Assembly (NCBI GenBank): GCA_947095985.1
Contig: CAMUPZ010000002.1
Span: 1-49,759, forward strand
Source: an uncultured Candidatus Saccharibacteria bacterium
GTDB taxonomy: Bacteria; Patescibacteriota; Saccharimonadia; Saccharimonadales; Saccharimonadaceae
Direction of reading: 5' to 3'
Length of the DNA stretch: 49,759 bases
The translations under genes were made by a program, and so were the position numbers. The stretch's first letter is position 1; the number at the start of each line of letters is the position of its first letter. Below, in pieces: positions 30,311 through 39,378 of this stretch. The notes under the pieces are model-generated. The model ran no database searches. It saw nothing but the letters and a program-made list of their open reading frames with translations, and had not been told where the DNA came from.

Positions 30311-31043
30311 CAGCACACCCTCCGGTAGCGTTCCCCACGACAACCGCATCAGCAGAACCTGCATATGAACGCAAAAAGATAGAAAGCCGCTCATTTGGCA
30401 ACCAACCATCATCATAAATACAAATTTCCCGCTGTTGGCGCTGCTCGCCAGCGGACTGTACTATGCCTGCACTATTCTTATTATTAACAAAATCCGTTAA
30501 ATTATCGCCAAATCTACTAGTGTCCGTCCTGATGTCTAATTGTCCTGTTTCTGGATGTCGATACATTAAGATGGATATATAAGCGCTATTTTTAGGCTGG
30601 CTAGAAAATCTAGTCTTTGCTTGCCAATTCACGGTATATTTGTCAGATTCAGCGCCACGCCGATATACCCAGGCGCTGCCCTTATCTGATCGATACGCAT
30701 AAACAGGGTATGTTCTATAGGAATTGCCGTCAGTTGACCCTAGTGGACCAACTGTAGTAATATAGCGACCAACAATTACACAATCCGACTGACCGCGTGC
30801 AGTCTCCAACCTACCGTCTGCACCGTCAATTGGACAGACACTTTTCGATCTATCATTTTCAACATTAACAACTTTTGAATACTCATTACGCAAAAAGCCA
30901 GCATAAGACTGAACTGAGTCGCGATATTGCTGACGATTAATTGACATGCTAACACCCACCATAAGCATAGAAGTGAGCAAGCCAGAAATAGCCACAAACA
31001 AAATAACTTCAATTATAGTAAAACCTTTTTGTTTATTGCCCAT
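30303..31043 (-). CDS. type IV prepilin-like protein (FimT/GspH type)
   Basis: The start at ATG 31043 (246 aa, MGNKQKGFTIIEVILFVAISG) has GGAG upstream and gives a classical prepilin peptide with cleavage after KG and Glu at +5. A longer in-frame start would add 18 residues and hide the signal. The globular part has conserved-looking YRTYPVYAYRSDKGSAWVYRRG and Cys pairs. It is the first of four pilin-like genes between pilD and xer. Confidence 0.85.
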   Translation of the reverse strand: MGNKQKGFTIIEVILFVAISGLLTSMLMVGVSMSINRQQYRDSVQSYAGFLRNEYSKVVNVENDRSKSVCPIDGADGRLETARGQSDCVIVGRYITTVGPLGSTDGNSYRTYPVYAYRSDKGSAWVYRRGAESDKYTVNWQAKTRFSSQPKNSAYISILMYRHPETGQLDIRTDTSRFGDNLTDFVNNKNSAGIVQSAGEQRQQREICIYDDGWLPNERLSIFLRSYAGSADAVVVGNATGGCADA

Positions 31044-31075
31044 CACTTCTCCATTATAGCATAAGCAAATTTTAC

Positions 31076-31957
31076 TTAGACGATAAGAAAGCCCCATGCT
31101 AAAATTTGTTGACTAAAAAACCATGCTAATAAAAACCCTACAATCAATAACGGGCCGAAGCAAATTCTTGAAGTTGCCTGTAATTTACCCTTTAGCATTG
31201 AAGGCAGGACTAGCAATGTGCCGATTAAATTAGCTGCGAATAAAGCCGCAAAAGCCAACAACCAATTACCCAAGAATAAAGCCAACCCCAAACCAAGTTT
31301 AACATCACCAAAACCAACCCAAGTTTTTTCCTCTCCATAGCGGTATTTTGAGAAAAGATAAAGTAGCAAATAAATGCCACTTAAAATTACAACCGACCCT
31401 AAAAGAGACATCAGGCTCTTTGTAAGATCATTAGATAGCGCTAAGTTTATTATTGAAAAAATAAAGCCTAGGACAATAAAAGGAATATTAATTATGTCAG
31501 GCAGTAGTAGCCACTTTAAGTCATAGACAAATAAAATTGCCAGTAAAACTAGACCGCTTAACCACAAAGCCAGTAGCAAAACCTGCCAAAAATCCATCAA
31601 TGATCCTGGCCAGAATACTATAGACAAGACAAATAATCCAGACATGACTACTTCTAGTAGAATTTCCGTCCAACCAATAAAACTCTTACAATATCGGCAC
31701 TTTCCCAGCCTAATCACCCAACTGAAAACTGGTACGAGATCACAAAATGACAATTCGTGACCGCAAGATAGACAGCAAGAACGATCCTTAGAAACTTTCT
31801 TTATTAATGGAGAGAGCCTCTTTAATTCTTTCTGGTCAACCTTCTCACCAGACTTTTTATCCTCAGCTAACTGACGAGCACGCAAACGCCAAACCTGCGC
31901 CCCCACAAAGCTACCCAATATGGCACCTAAAAACCCTGCTATCACAAATTTCATCAT
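31076..31957 (-). CDS. pilD: prepilin peptidase / N-methyltransferase
   Basis: Cleaves and N-methylates prepilins. The start at 31957 (MMKFVIAGF, 293 aa) is chosen because an upstream extension would enter the preceding pilin gene. An N-terminal methyltransferase-type domain carries a tetracysteine zinc site (C62, C65, C87, C90). The A24 peptidase aspartates are D146 (FVYDLKWLLLPD) and D218 (GFGDVKLG). There are about eight transmembrane helices. An insertion of charged residues (about 28-58) lies between helix 1 and the zinc site. A terminator separates it from the upstream major-pilin gene. Confidence 0.94.
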   Translation of the reverse strand: MMKFVIAGFLGAILGSFVGAQVWRLRARQLAEDKKSGEKVDQKELKRLSPLIKKVSKDRSCCLSCGHELSFCDLVPVFSWVIRLGKCRYCKSFIGWTEILLEVVMSGLFVLSIVFWPGSLMDFWQVLLLALWLSGLVLLAILFVYDLKWLLLPDIINIPFIVLGFIFSIINLALSNDLTKSLMSLLGSVVILSGIYLLLYLFSKYRYGEEKTWVGFGDVKLGLGLALFLGNWLLAFAALFAANLIGTLLVLPSMLKGKLQATSRICFGPLLIVGFLLAWFFSQQILAWGFLIV

Positions 31958-31982
31958 ACTTCTTATGTTAACAAAAAAGCAC

Positions 31983-32010
31983 AAAAAAATCAGCCCCCTT
32001 AAGAGGCTGA
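31983..32010 (-). terminator. terminator after the major-pilin candidate gene
   Basis: On the minus strand the stem CAGCC/GGCTG (32005-32009 with 31991-31995) with an internal CTTAAG is followed by a run of seven T. It sits about 22 nt after the pilin stop and before pilD, so it may allow higher expression of the pilin than of the genes below it. Confidence 0.72.
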
Positions 32011-32031
32011 CCTCATGTAAATGTTCCTTAT

Positions 32032-32511
32032 CTATACATCCTGACAGTACAATTGTTTCTGAGATCCATTGTTCTCCAACAACACCACGACAGCAGCATT
32101 GCGCGAGGAGCCATTCTCTAAGGTAATATTTGCTGGGTCGTCTGCAGATGGAGCCGGCATACTGGACGGGCACTTACGGCCGCGCATCACCTTAATCTCA
32201 TTACCAGCAACCGACATTGATGAACCGGTAGCGACCACCTTCAGCTCTGAATTCTTATCATATTGATCAAGTTTATCAACATATTTGCGCAAAGACTCTT
32301 CATTGAACGTGCCACCATTACGATTAGCTGAATTCCAGTTAGTAATAGCTGCAGCAACTGTTGAGGCGTCATTCTTTCTCGACTGGTCATGCTGGCTGCG
32401 CTGCAAAGCTGGCAATGCGATAAATACCATTGCAAATATAAGACCAGCAATAGCCAGGACTAAAACTACCTCGATGATTGTAAATCCTTTTTTGTTGTCT
32501 TTGTTTACCAT
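32032..32511 (-). CDS. type IV pilin, candidate major subunit
   Basis: A 159-aa pilin starting MVNKDNKKGFTIIEVVLVLA (ATG 32511, AAAGGTGG upstream): class III signal peptide, cleavage after Gly, Phe +1 and Glu +5. A long alpha1 helix runs through about residue 50, then a small globular domain of about 105 residues with a Cys pair (CPSSM...LYCQDV) as a likely D-region disulfide. It lies between pilC and pilD and is followed directly by a terminator, the expected position of a highly expressed major pilin. That it is the major pilin is inference. Confidence 0.85.
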   Translation of the reverse strand: MVNKDNKKGFTIIEVVLVLAIAGLIFAMVFIALPALQRSQHDQSRKNDASTVAAAITNWNSANRNGGTFNEESLRKYVDKLDQYDKNSELKVVATGSSMSVAGNEIKVMRGRKCPSSMPAPSADDPANITLENGSSRNAAVVVLLENNGSQKQLYCQDV

Positions 32512-32595
32512 TGAAATTTCCACCTTTCTATGGCTTATACTTATATTTGTGCAAAAAATGCTTACGCTTATAATACACCAAAATCACCTGATCGT

Positions 32596-33810
32596 CTAGT
32601 GAATATTTATATTGCCAACCAAACTATAGATTGGGAATAGTATTGCAGCAACCATCGTACCGGCAACTAATGCTAGAAATACCATCAGAACCGGCTCTAT
32701 AGCGGTCGATAAAGCGCGGATTTCTTCATCAAGTTCATCTTCATACACCTGAGCAGTTTTCCCCATCATTTCGTCAATCTTACCCGACTGCTCGCCGATT
32801 TTAATCATTTGCGGTACCATCGTTAAGAAATATTCCTCATTCGACAAAGATGCCGAGAGGGCTTTTCCGCCCTTTACCTTATCTGCTGCTCGGATAATAC
32901 CTTCGCTAATAATCACGTTATTGACTGCATCCGACGAAATACGAAGCATATCAAGCATCGGTACACCAGTACTTAGCAGAACTTGGCCTGTTCTGGAAAA
33001 CCGCGCCATATACATTTTTCGAAACATCCCCTTAAATAGTGGAACATTAAGTTTAAATGTGTCTTTAGTTCTAATGCCCTGCTCGGTTTTTAGGTATTGC
33101 ACCAAAAAATAGCCGCCAATAATCATTATCAACAATGCGAGCCACCAAAAGTGAATAAAAAAATTAGCCACATTAATCATGATTAAAGTTATAAACGGCA
33201 GACCTTTATTTAAGTCTCGATATAATCCTTCAACCTGCGGCACCACTGTAAACAACATAAAACCAACTACTAAGATAATCACCGCCAAGACAATTGATGG
33301 ATACATCATAGCACCACGGATCTTGCTCATCATGGCAGCATCTTTTTCCTGCTGAGCGGCTAGCCTTTTCAAAGATTCGTCCATTGTACCTGAAGTTTCA
33401 CCAGCTGCAACCAGCGCCACGTACACCTTATTGAAAGCCTCCGGATGCTTAGCAAATGAGTCGGACAATGATTTACCACCCTCCACATCAGATATAATCT
33501 CTTGAACAATTTCTTGCATCCGCTTATTAGTAGTCTGCTCCTGAACCGTCCTAAGACTCTGGGATAATGGCAAGCCCGCCCCAATAAGTGTCGCTAGCTG
33601 ACGGGTGAACACCACTTTATCTTTAGTGGTGATTCTACCAGATAACTTTGCAAAGAAACCCGTTTTATCATCTTGTAGTTCAATTTTTAAGGGCACAAAA
33701 CCCTGCGTCGTCAATAACTTTGCGGCAGCATTTTCACTTTCAGCCTGAACTACAGATTTAACAATTTTATTACTAGCACTGTCTCTGGCTTCGTAATTGT
33801 ACTTCTTCAT
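32596..33810 (-). CDS. pilC: T4P inner-membrane platform protein PilC
   Basis: A 404-aa T2SS-F/PilC family protein. An N-terminal region with YEARDSASNKIVKSVVQAESENAAAKLL is typical, followed by two repeated T2SSF domains (about 70-195 and 270-395) with GLPLSQSLRTV...NKRMQEIVQEI and the matching GVPMLDMLRISSDAVNN. There are three transmembrane helices. It couples the PilB/PilT motors to pilin movement. It begins 3 nt after the pilT stop. Confidence 0.96.
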   Translation of the reverse strand: MKKYNYEARDSASNKIVKSVVQAESENAAAKLLTTQGFVPLKIELQDDKTGFFAKLSGRITTKDKVVFTRQLATLIGAGLPLSQSLRTVQEQTTNKRMQEIVQEIISDVEGGKSLSDSFAKHPEAFNKVYVALVAAGETSGTMDESLKRLAAQQEKDAAMMSKIRGAMMYPSIVLAVIILVVGFMLFTVVPQVEGLYRDLNKGLPFITLIMINVANFFIHFWWLALLIMIIGGYFLVQYLKTEQGIRTKDTFKLNVPLFKGMFRKMYMARFSRTGQVLLSTGVPMLDMLRISSDAVNNVIISEGIIRAADKVKGGKALSASLSNEEYFLTMVPQMIKIGEQSGKIDEMMGKTAQVYEDELDEEIRALSTAIEPVLMVFLALVAGTMVAAILFPIYSLVGNINIH

Positions 33811-33813
33811 CTG

Positions 33814-34884
33814 CTACCCCCTCATTAGCCTCTCAAATTCCGTCAAATCAACCGCAAACTCACGCGCATTATCATACGTAATCGTACCATTCTGCACCAG
33901 GTTGACCAGCGTTCGATCCATTGTCTGCATTCCTTGATCGGCACCGGTCTGAATAACTGCATCTAGCTGATGTGATTTACCTTCGCGAATAATATTACGC
34001 ACCGCTGGATTGGCAATCAAAACTTCTGCCGCAACTACACGACCACCCCCAATAGCCGGCACCAAACGCTGCGAACAAATAGCCATCAAAATGTTTGATA
34101 GCTGAGCCCGAATTTGTGGCTGCTGATGCGGCGGGAACACATCAATCATACGGTCAATTGACTGTGCTGCTGAGTTGGTGTGTAGAGTTGCAAATACCAA
34201 GTGTCCAGTTTCAGCGATAGTAATGGCTGCTGAAATAGTCTCCAGGTCACGCATCTCACCAATTAGCACGACGTCTGGGTCTTGACGCAAGCTGGATCGT
34301 AACGCCGCCGAAAATGAGTAAGTATCGTAGTGAACTTCACGCTGGACCACCACCGACTTCTTTGATTTGTGAGTAAACTCAATCGGATCCTCAATGGTAA
34401 TGATATGCTGCGAGCGCTCAGAGTTGATTTTATCAACCAATGCCGCCAGAGTCGTTGACTTGCCGGAGCCAGTTGGACCAGTCACCAGGACCAAGCCGCG
34501 CGGAAAATCAGCAAACGAGTTCACAACCGGTGGCATACCAAGCTCAGATGCCGACTTAATCTCGTTCGGAATCAAACGCAGAGCTGCCGCCAAATTGCCG
34601 CGCTCATGAAAAGCATTTACTCGGAATCGACCCAGTGTGCCAAACGCAAACGAAAAGTCAAATTCTTTATCTTTCAGTAAAATCTGTCGCTGATCTTCAT
34701 CAAGTATCTGAAATACCAGTCGCTCAACCGCTGGCTCATCAAGTGGCTGGGTCCCAGCCGCCGGCACTAATGCGCCATCAATCCTGAGCATCGGCGGAAG
34801 CCCAACTTGAATATGAAGGTCAGAAGCGCGTTTTTTAACAACCTCTTCTAGTAAAATTTCAATTCGCAATTCTTGATTATTCAT
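33814..34884 (-). CDS. pilT: T4P retraction ATPase PilT
   Basis: A 356-aa hexameric ATPase that depolymerises pili. Walker A is GPTGSGKS at 136-143. The Asp box (IITIEDPIEF), Walker B (DPDVVLIGEMRD) and His box (GHLVFATLHTNSAAQSIDRMIDVFP) are all intact. The C-terminal region NPAVRNIIREGKSHQLDAVIQTG is characteristic of PilT and separates it from PilB. An AGGAGG site precedes the ATG. Its presence means pili should retract, allowing twitching or pulling onto a host. Confidence 0.96.
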   Translation of the reverse strand: MNNQELRIEILLEEVVKKRASDLHIQVGLPPMLRIDGALVPAAGTQPLDEPAVERLVFQILDEDQRQILLKDKEFDFSFAFGTLGRFRVNAFHERGNLAAALRLIPNEIKSASELGMPPVVNSFADFPRGLVLVTGPTGSGKSTTLAALVDKINSERSQHIITIEDPIEFTHKSKKSVVVQREVHYDTYSFSAALRSSLRQDPDVVLIGEMRDLETISAAITIAETGHLVFATLHTNSAAQSIDRMIDVFPPHQQPQIRAQLSNILMAICSQRLVPAIGGGRVVAAEVLIANPAVRNIIREGKSHQLDAVIQTGADQGMQTMDRTLVNLVQNGTITYDNAREFAVDLTEFERLMRG

Positions 34885-34896
34885 ATTTCCTCCTTT

Positions 34897-36657
34897 TTAT
34901 GCGGTATCCGCCGCTACTCTATTAACTTCTTCTATTGTCGTTATTCCGTTTAACGCCTTCAGATATCCATCCTGGCGCATCGTAATCATGCCTTGCTGAA
35001 TCGCCATTCGCTGGATTTCAGCTGACGTAGCACGTTTAACGATTAAATTCTGAATTTCCTCAGTAATATCCATCACTTCATATAGACCGGCTCGACCAGA
35101 GTAACCGCGCGGAGTTTGAGGCGTATCCTTGCCCCTTGCTAAGGCAAATGAGGTCTGCGTTGCCAGCGGCAGACTTTCATAGCCCAAATCTTGCGCAAAC
35201 TGGGCAACCTGATCTTTTGTCTGAGGCAATAATCCACCAACAGCCTCCCGAATTGCCTGTGTTTCCAGAGGTGACGATTGATATATATCACGCCGACGTG
35301 CCACTCGCCGAACCAGACGCTGCCCAATAATCGTATTGACTGTACTGGCAATAAGAAACGGCTCAATCCCCATGTCGAGCAGTCGCGGCAACACGCCAGC
35401 TGCGGAATTGGTATGAAGCGTCGAGAACACCAGATGCCCCGTTAACGCTGCTTGAATCGCCAGATTAGCTGTCTCATTGTCGCGAATCTCACCTACCATC
35501 ACGATGTCTGGATCTTGACGCAAAATCGAGCGAAGTCCAGAAGCAAATGTCAGTCCGACCTCTGCATTAACTTGGATCTGGTTCACTCCCTCCATCTTAT
35601 ACTCAACCGGATCCTCAAGCGTCACAATATTAACAGTATCGTTCTTAATTTCTTTAATTAACGCATATAAGCTGGTGGACTTACCAGAACCAGTTGGACC
35701 AGATGTCAGAATCATACCATTAGGACGCTTAATTCCCTTGCGAATTGTCCGTAGAGCGCGCCCAGCATAACCCATATCTTCCAGATTAAAAGAGCTCCCA
35801 CTCTTGTCTAACAAACGAACAACCACCTGTTCACCCCAAACAACCGGAGAAATAGCAATACGCAGGTCAACTTCCTTGCCCGCAACATTAACCGCAAATT
35901 GACCATCCTGCGGAATGCGATGTTCGTCAATTTTTAGGTTGGAAAGAATTTTAATACGACTAACCAAAGCCGGCTCAATGCTTTTTGGTAGTTGCATAAT
36001 CTCGCGCAAAACACCATCGACCCGACAACGAATCTTTAAGGCCTTCTCCAATGGCTCAATATGAACGTCCGAAGCATGGCTTTTTACGGCATATTCCAAA
36101 ATAGTCGATAATGCTCGTGAAATGGGCGAATCCTGAACAATAGTTTTAATATTGCCAGCTTCCGAAAGAGACTCTTCTTGGGATGCTTCAGCCGCCACAT
36201 TAACAGATGATAAATCAGTTTTATATTGATCAAGGACATGACGGACACTCTCTTCTGAGGCCATAAAGACTTTAATTGGTCGCTGAATACGATTCGACAG
36301 ATAATCAACCGCCTGGACATTATTGGCGTCAATCATCGCCACTGCTAGACGGTTTTGAACTTCTGCTAGGGGCACCGCCATAAAACGTTCAGCAACATCA
36401 GAAGACAACAGGGATAAAATATCCTGGCTAATAACACTATTTGATAAGTTAACATATGGCACACCCGAAACCTGAGCCACGCCATGGACTAAAAGCTCAT
36501 TATCAAGCAACCCCTCTTCGCTCAGCAAACTAAACAGTGGCTTATTATTCTCAGAAGCACGTTTTAAGGCGTCATCAATGACAGACTTCTCAATAAGTCC
36601 TTCGTTTATTAGCAGCTCAATCAACTTGTCCTGAATATCGTCCGTCAGTAAAGCCAT
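34897..36657 (-). CDS. pilB: T4P extension ATPase PilB
   Basis: A 586-aa GspE/PilB ATPase. An N-terminal MshEN-like domain (about 1-140) with the LLSEEGLLDNELLVHGVAQVSGVPYV motif often binds c-di-GMP, though binding here is unproven. The ATPase core has Walker A GPTGSGKS at 320-327, VTLEDPVEYKMEGVNQIQVN, DPDIVMVGEIRD and LVFSTLHTNSAAGVLPRLLDMG. The tetracysteine zinc motif expected after RLVRR is absent; RVARRRDIY follows instead. It powers pilus extension and sits directly upstream of pilT. Confidence 0.95.
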   Translation of the reverse strand: MALLTDDIQDKLIELLINEGLIEKSVIDDALKRASENNKPLFSLLSEEGLLDNELLVHGVAQVSGVPYVNLSNSVISQDILSLLSSDVAERFMAVPLAEVQNRLAVAMIDANNVQAVDYLSNRIQRPIKVFMASEESVRHVLDQYKTDLSSVNVAAEASQEESLSEAGNIKTIVQDSPISRALSTILEYAVKSHASDVHIEPLEKALKIRCRVDGVLREIMQLPKSIEPALVSRIKILSNLKIDEHRIPQDGQFAVNVAGKEVDLRIAISPVVWGEQVVVRLLDKSGSSFNLEDMGYAGRALRTIRKGIKRPNGMILTSGPTGSGKSTSLYALIKEIKNDTVNIVTLEDPVEYKMEGVNQIQVNAEVGLTFASGLRSILRQDPDIVMVGEIRDNETANLAIQAALTGHLVFSTLHTNSAAGVLPRLLDMGIEPFLIASTVNTIIGQRLVRRVARRRDIYQSSPLETQAIREAVGGLLPQTKDQVAQFAQDLGYESLPLATQTSFALARGKDTPQTPRGYSGRAGLYEVMDITEEIQNLIVKRATSAEIQRMAIQQGMITMRQDGYLKALNGITTIEEVNRVAADTA

Positions 36658-36671
36658 CCTACGTCCTTTCT

Positions 36672-36902
36672 CTATTTGGCCGCACTTTGACCCACAAACA
36701 CCTCAACAGTTGGATTTATCGCATTCTTATTGAAAATTGCTGGGTTTGGTTTTTCAACATCAGATGATATTTCTCTAATGGTTTGGACCTTTGCTCCAGA
36801 TTTTGGAACCTTTAAAAAAGATATGTTAGAGGCAACAATATAGCCGATAGCTACACCCACGCCTGCAATCAATATCACCATAGCTATGTCTGTTTTCTTC
36901 AT
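36672..36902 (-). CDS. small single-pass membrane protein in the T4P operon
   Basis: A 76-aa protein with an N-terminal membrane helix (about 5-25, IAMVILIAGVGVAIGYIVAS) and a short polar extracellular tail. Family unknown. Its ATG overlaps the stop of the PilO-like gene (ATGA) and it lies 14 nt before pilB, where diderm T4P operons encode PilP and PilQ. It could be a minimal alignment-complex subunit replacing PilP; that is inference from position and size only. Confidence 0.65.
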   Translation of the reverse strand: MKKTDIAMVILIAGVGVAIGYIVASNISFLKVPKSGAKVQTIREISSDVEKPNPAIFNKNAINPTVEVFVGQSAAK

Positions 36903-37567
36903 GGCTTTACCACCTTATTTTCTAATTGTACTGTTTGCGCTGGCTCATAATAAGCAGCACCCCGCACTACTAAGCTTAATTTATCTTCATTACGCTGAAT
37001 CTCTAACGCCTTTAGATCAATCACGCGAATTGATGACTCGAATTTAGTTAATAGTTCCTTTAGTCTGTCGGCCGGCCCACTAACTTCCATCGTAAACGAT
37101 ACTGTATTAGCCGGAGCTGACTCAGAACCCTCGCCACCAGAACCAGCTTGCGATACTGACAGACTCTGAATTGTTACGCCAGTTGTCGTATCGATAAACT
37201 TATTCTTCAAAGAAGCACCAAAGGCGTCAGCATTAGGATTATCTGGAAGGGCGTCAAGAATAGTCTGCAACGCATTACTCTCGTCACTTGATTTTATAGA
37301 GTTAAGCGCTGTGTTTGTGTCTAAAACCCTAATATTTTTCTTTAATTCATCAATGGTTTTTAAGTTCTTATCTAAACGAGAAATTGTACTCTGCTTCTCA
37401 ATAATAATATTTGAATGAAAAACAATTTGCTGAATCAGAAAAATACTGACAACCAGTGCAATTCCCGCCAAGAAAGCCGCACTTGCCACAAAAATAAACA
37501 TTGTCTTTTTTGAAGAATCAATCTGCTGGCGCTTGCGAATTGCCACCCCTTTATTATCGGCTGCCAT
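36899..37567 (-). CDS. pilO: PilO-like T4P alignment protein
   Basis: A 222-aa bitopic protein: basic cytosolic N terminus, transmembrane helix (about 23-48), a short coiled coil (about 55-85) and a ferredoxin-like beta/alpha domain (about 95-210) with a Ser/Gly linker. Size, topology and place after pilN fit PilO, though sequence similarity is weak. It overlaps pilN by 14 nt and the next gene by 4 nt. Confidence 0.75.
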   Translation of the reverse strand: MAADNKGVAIRKRQQIDSSKKTMFIFVASAAFLAGIALVVSIFLIQQIVFHSNIIIEKQSTISRLDKNLKTIDELKKNIRVLDTNTALNSIKSSDESNALQTILDALPDNPNADAFGASLKNKFIDTTTGVTIQSLSVSQAGSGGEGSESAPANTVSFTMEVSGPADRLKELLTKFESSIRVIDLKALEIQRNEDKLSLVVRGAAYYEPAQTVQLENKVVKP

Positions 37568-38291
37568 TATTTTTCTCCTGTTTCACCGAATTACTCTTAA
37601 ACAAACTATCCGGAATACCCTGGCGTGAATCTGTCATATCAATTTTAGTTGTTGGCGTTATAACTGAAACCGTACCATTTGGTGCTGGCGCTAATAGCTG
37701 TTCAGTGTACTCAAATGAGAACGAGAACTGCAAAACTTTTTTACCTTCTGAGTTTTCGCCAAAACTAGTATCGCCATCTTTTATCTCTTTGGTTAATTCC
37801 ACTTCAGAAGTTTTATCTCCATCAGTTGTTCGGATTTTAGTACTTAGAATAGTCTTCTTTAAGGTCTCCAAAGCGCTATAACCATTAACAGCGCTACCTT
37901 CTAAGGTGATAGTCTTAGACTCTGGACTAATCTTTATATTTGAAAAGCTGACACTATTAGGCGCTACTGGATTTACAGCTGAAACTACATCAAACACCCT
38001 CGAATTAATTTTCTTACCAGCATGCTGCTCGTTAATCTTTGAAAGCTGATTTTGGATTGTTACAACCTTATTAAGATCCTCCACAGACATAAGCTTATCA
38101 TTTCGATCTTTAATGCCGCTATTCTGCACCGCTTCGGCTGCAATTTGTCCACCCAAAATTACTGCCAGAACAACCACTGCTGCAATTGAAGCCCCACCTA
38201 TCAAAAACGACACAGAGATAACACGATTACGCATTGCTCGAGTTTTTAGTAGCTCTCGCTTAACATTCGGAATAAGGTTTATTTCAATCAT
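37554..38291 (-). CDS. pilN: PilN-like T4P alignment protein
   Basis: A 245-aa protein starting MIEINLIPNVKRE: the INLIP motif is the conserved PilM-binding peptide of PilN. A transmembrane helix (about 26-52), a coiled segment and an extracellular domain (about 100-210) follow. The ATG overlaps the pilM stop (ATGA), so the pair is translationally coupled. Confidence 0.85.
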   Translation of the reverse strand: MIEINLIPNVKRELLKTRAMRNRVISVSFLIGGASIAAVVVLAVILGGQIAAEAVQNSGIKDRNDKLMSVEDLNKVVTIQNQLSKINEQHAGKKINSRVFDVVSAVNPVAPNSVSFSNIKISPESKTITLEGSAVNGYSALETLKKTILSTKIRTTDGDKTSEVELTKEIKDGDTSFGENSEGKKVLQFSFSFEYTEQLLAPAPNGTVSVITPTTKIDMTDSRQGIPDSLFKSNSVKQEKNNGSR

Positions 38292-39334
38292 GACATGTTA
38301 CTCCTCTGTGCTAAACCGACAGCAATAGCAAATTCTGAAGCAATTGGCGCTAATTGTTGCTGATCCGCTTGAGATACCTGAACGCGTTGCCAAGGATCGG
38401 CGGCAATTGACTGGATACCAGCTTTATTCATTACATAACTATCCATCTGCGGAATAGCCGAGCCAAAGCCTGACAGTAAAATACCAGAAACCGCTACATT
38501 AGGATACCTAGTCTGGAAAAACTTAATAGATTTAACCAGCTCTGAAGAAAAACTGTCCAAAGTCGAATCAATTGCCCTTAACACTTGGCCATCTAATTTA
38601 TCTGGTGCTAAACCAAATTTAAGAATAAACTGACGAGCCTGATCTTCTTGTACGTTCAAATTCTGAACAGCTGCGCGGACCAATGATGAGAGTCCAGTCG
38701 GAATCATACGAATCAACCTTGGCGCACCATTATATACCACTGCTAAATCTGTCGAGTTTTCACCCACGTTAATAATTAAGCGAGCATCCTGAGAATCAGA
38801 AACCAGTAGAGAACGAACCATAGCAATAGCGTTTGGCTCCTCGGCTATCACATTAAAGCCAAGCCCCTCAACCAACTCCAACCTTTCTTCTGCGTAAGTC
38901 TTTGCTGTACTTGTCAGCAAAACTTCATATTGATTCTGAGCATGAAGACTATCACCCAACATCACCCAGTCAACTTCTGCTTCGTCTAAAGGCATCGGTA
39001 TATATTGGTCAACCTGATACTTCATCATCGCCTTTAGTTCCTGCTCAGAAACTTTTGGCACGTCAATCACAGTAGAAAACGTTTTATTTGACGGCAATCC
39101 AACAGCCACATTAGACGTCTTAATGCCAGCCTGACCGACGGCAGTCATAATTGCCTCCCCTAGACGTCGCCGCGCCTCAGGAGAATCACCACTTGATATC
39201 TTAGAATCAACTGGTGTATAACCATAATGAGACAAACTCCATCCCGTGCCAACACGAGACAACTGAACCACTCGCACCGCATTAGTATCGATGTCTAGTC
39301 CGAAGAAGTCGCCCAACCCTTTTGCTAATTTCAT
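38288..39334 (-). CDS. pilM: PilM actin-like T4P scaffold ATPase
   Basis: A 348-aa cytoplasmic protein of the PilM family with an actin/FtsA fold: FGLDIDTNAVRVVQLSR phosphate loop at the N terminus, MKYQVDQYIPMPLDEAEVDW, a second ATP-binding strand LIINVGENSTDLAVVYNG and C-terminal GILLSGFGSAIPQMDSYV. It links PilN to the cytoplasmic motors. The ATG lies 5 nt after TATTAT and 11 nt after TATAAT, so it may have its own near-leaderless promoter 45 nt after the surface-protein gene. Confidence 0.93.
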   Translation of the reverse strand: MKLAKGLGDFFGLDIDTNAVRVVQLSRVGTGWSLSHYGYTPVDSKISSGDSPEARRRLGEAIMTAVGQAGIKTSNVAVGLPSNKTFSTVIDVPKVSEQELKAMMKYQVDQYIPMPLDEAEVDWVMLGDSLHAQNQYEVLLTSTAKTYAEERLELVEGLGFNVIAEEPNAIAMVRSLLVSDSQDARLIINVGENSTDLAVVYNGAPRLIRMIPTGLSSLVRAAVQNLNVQEDQARQFILKFGLAPDKLDGQVLRAIDSTLDSFSSELVKSIKFFQTRYPNVAVSGILLSGFGSAIPQMDSYVMNKAGIQSIAADPWQRVQVSQADQQQLAPIASEFAIAVGLAQRSNMS

Positions 39335-39378
39335 AACTAATAATAATTATATACATTAGCGTTTTAATTTGCAAACTT

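Noticed and set aside
38288..38291. UGA recoding (SR1/Gracilibacteria code)
   Set aside because: TGA stops occur at normal gene ends, for instance pilM in the ATGA overlap, and no internal TGA is needed to complete any gene.
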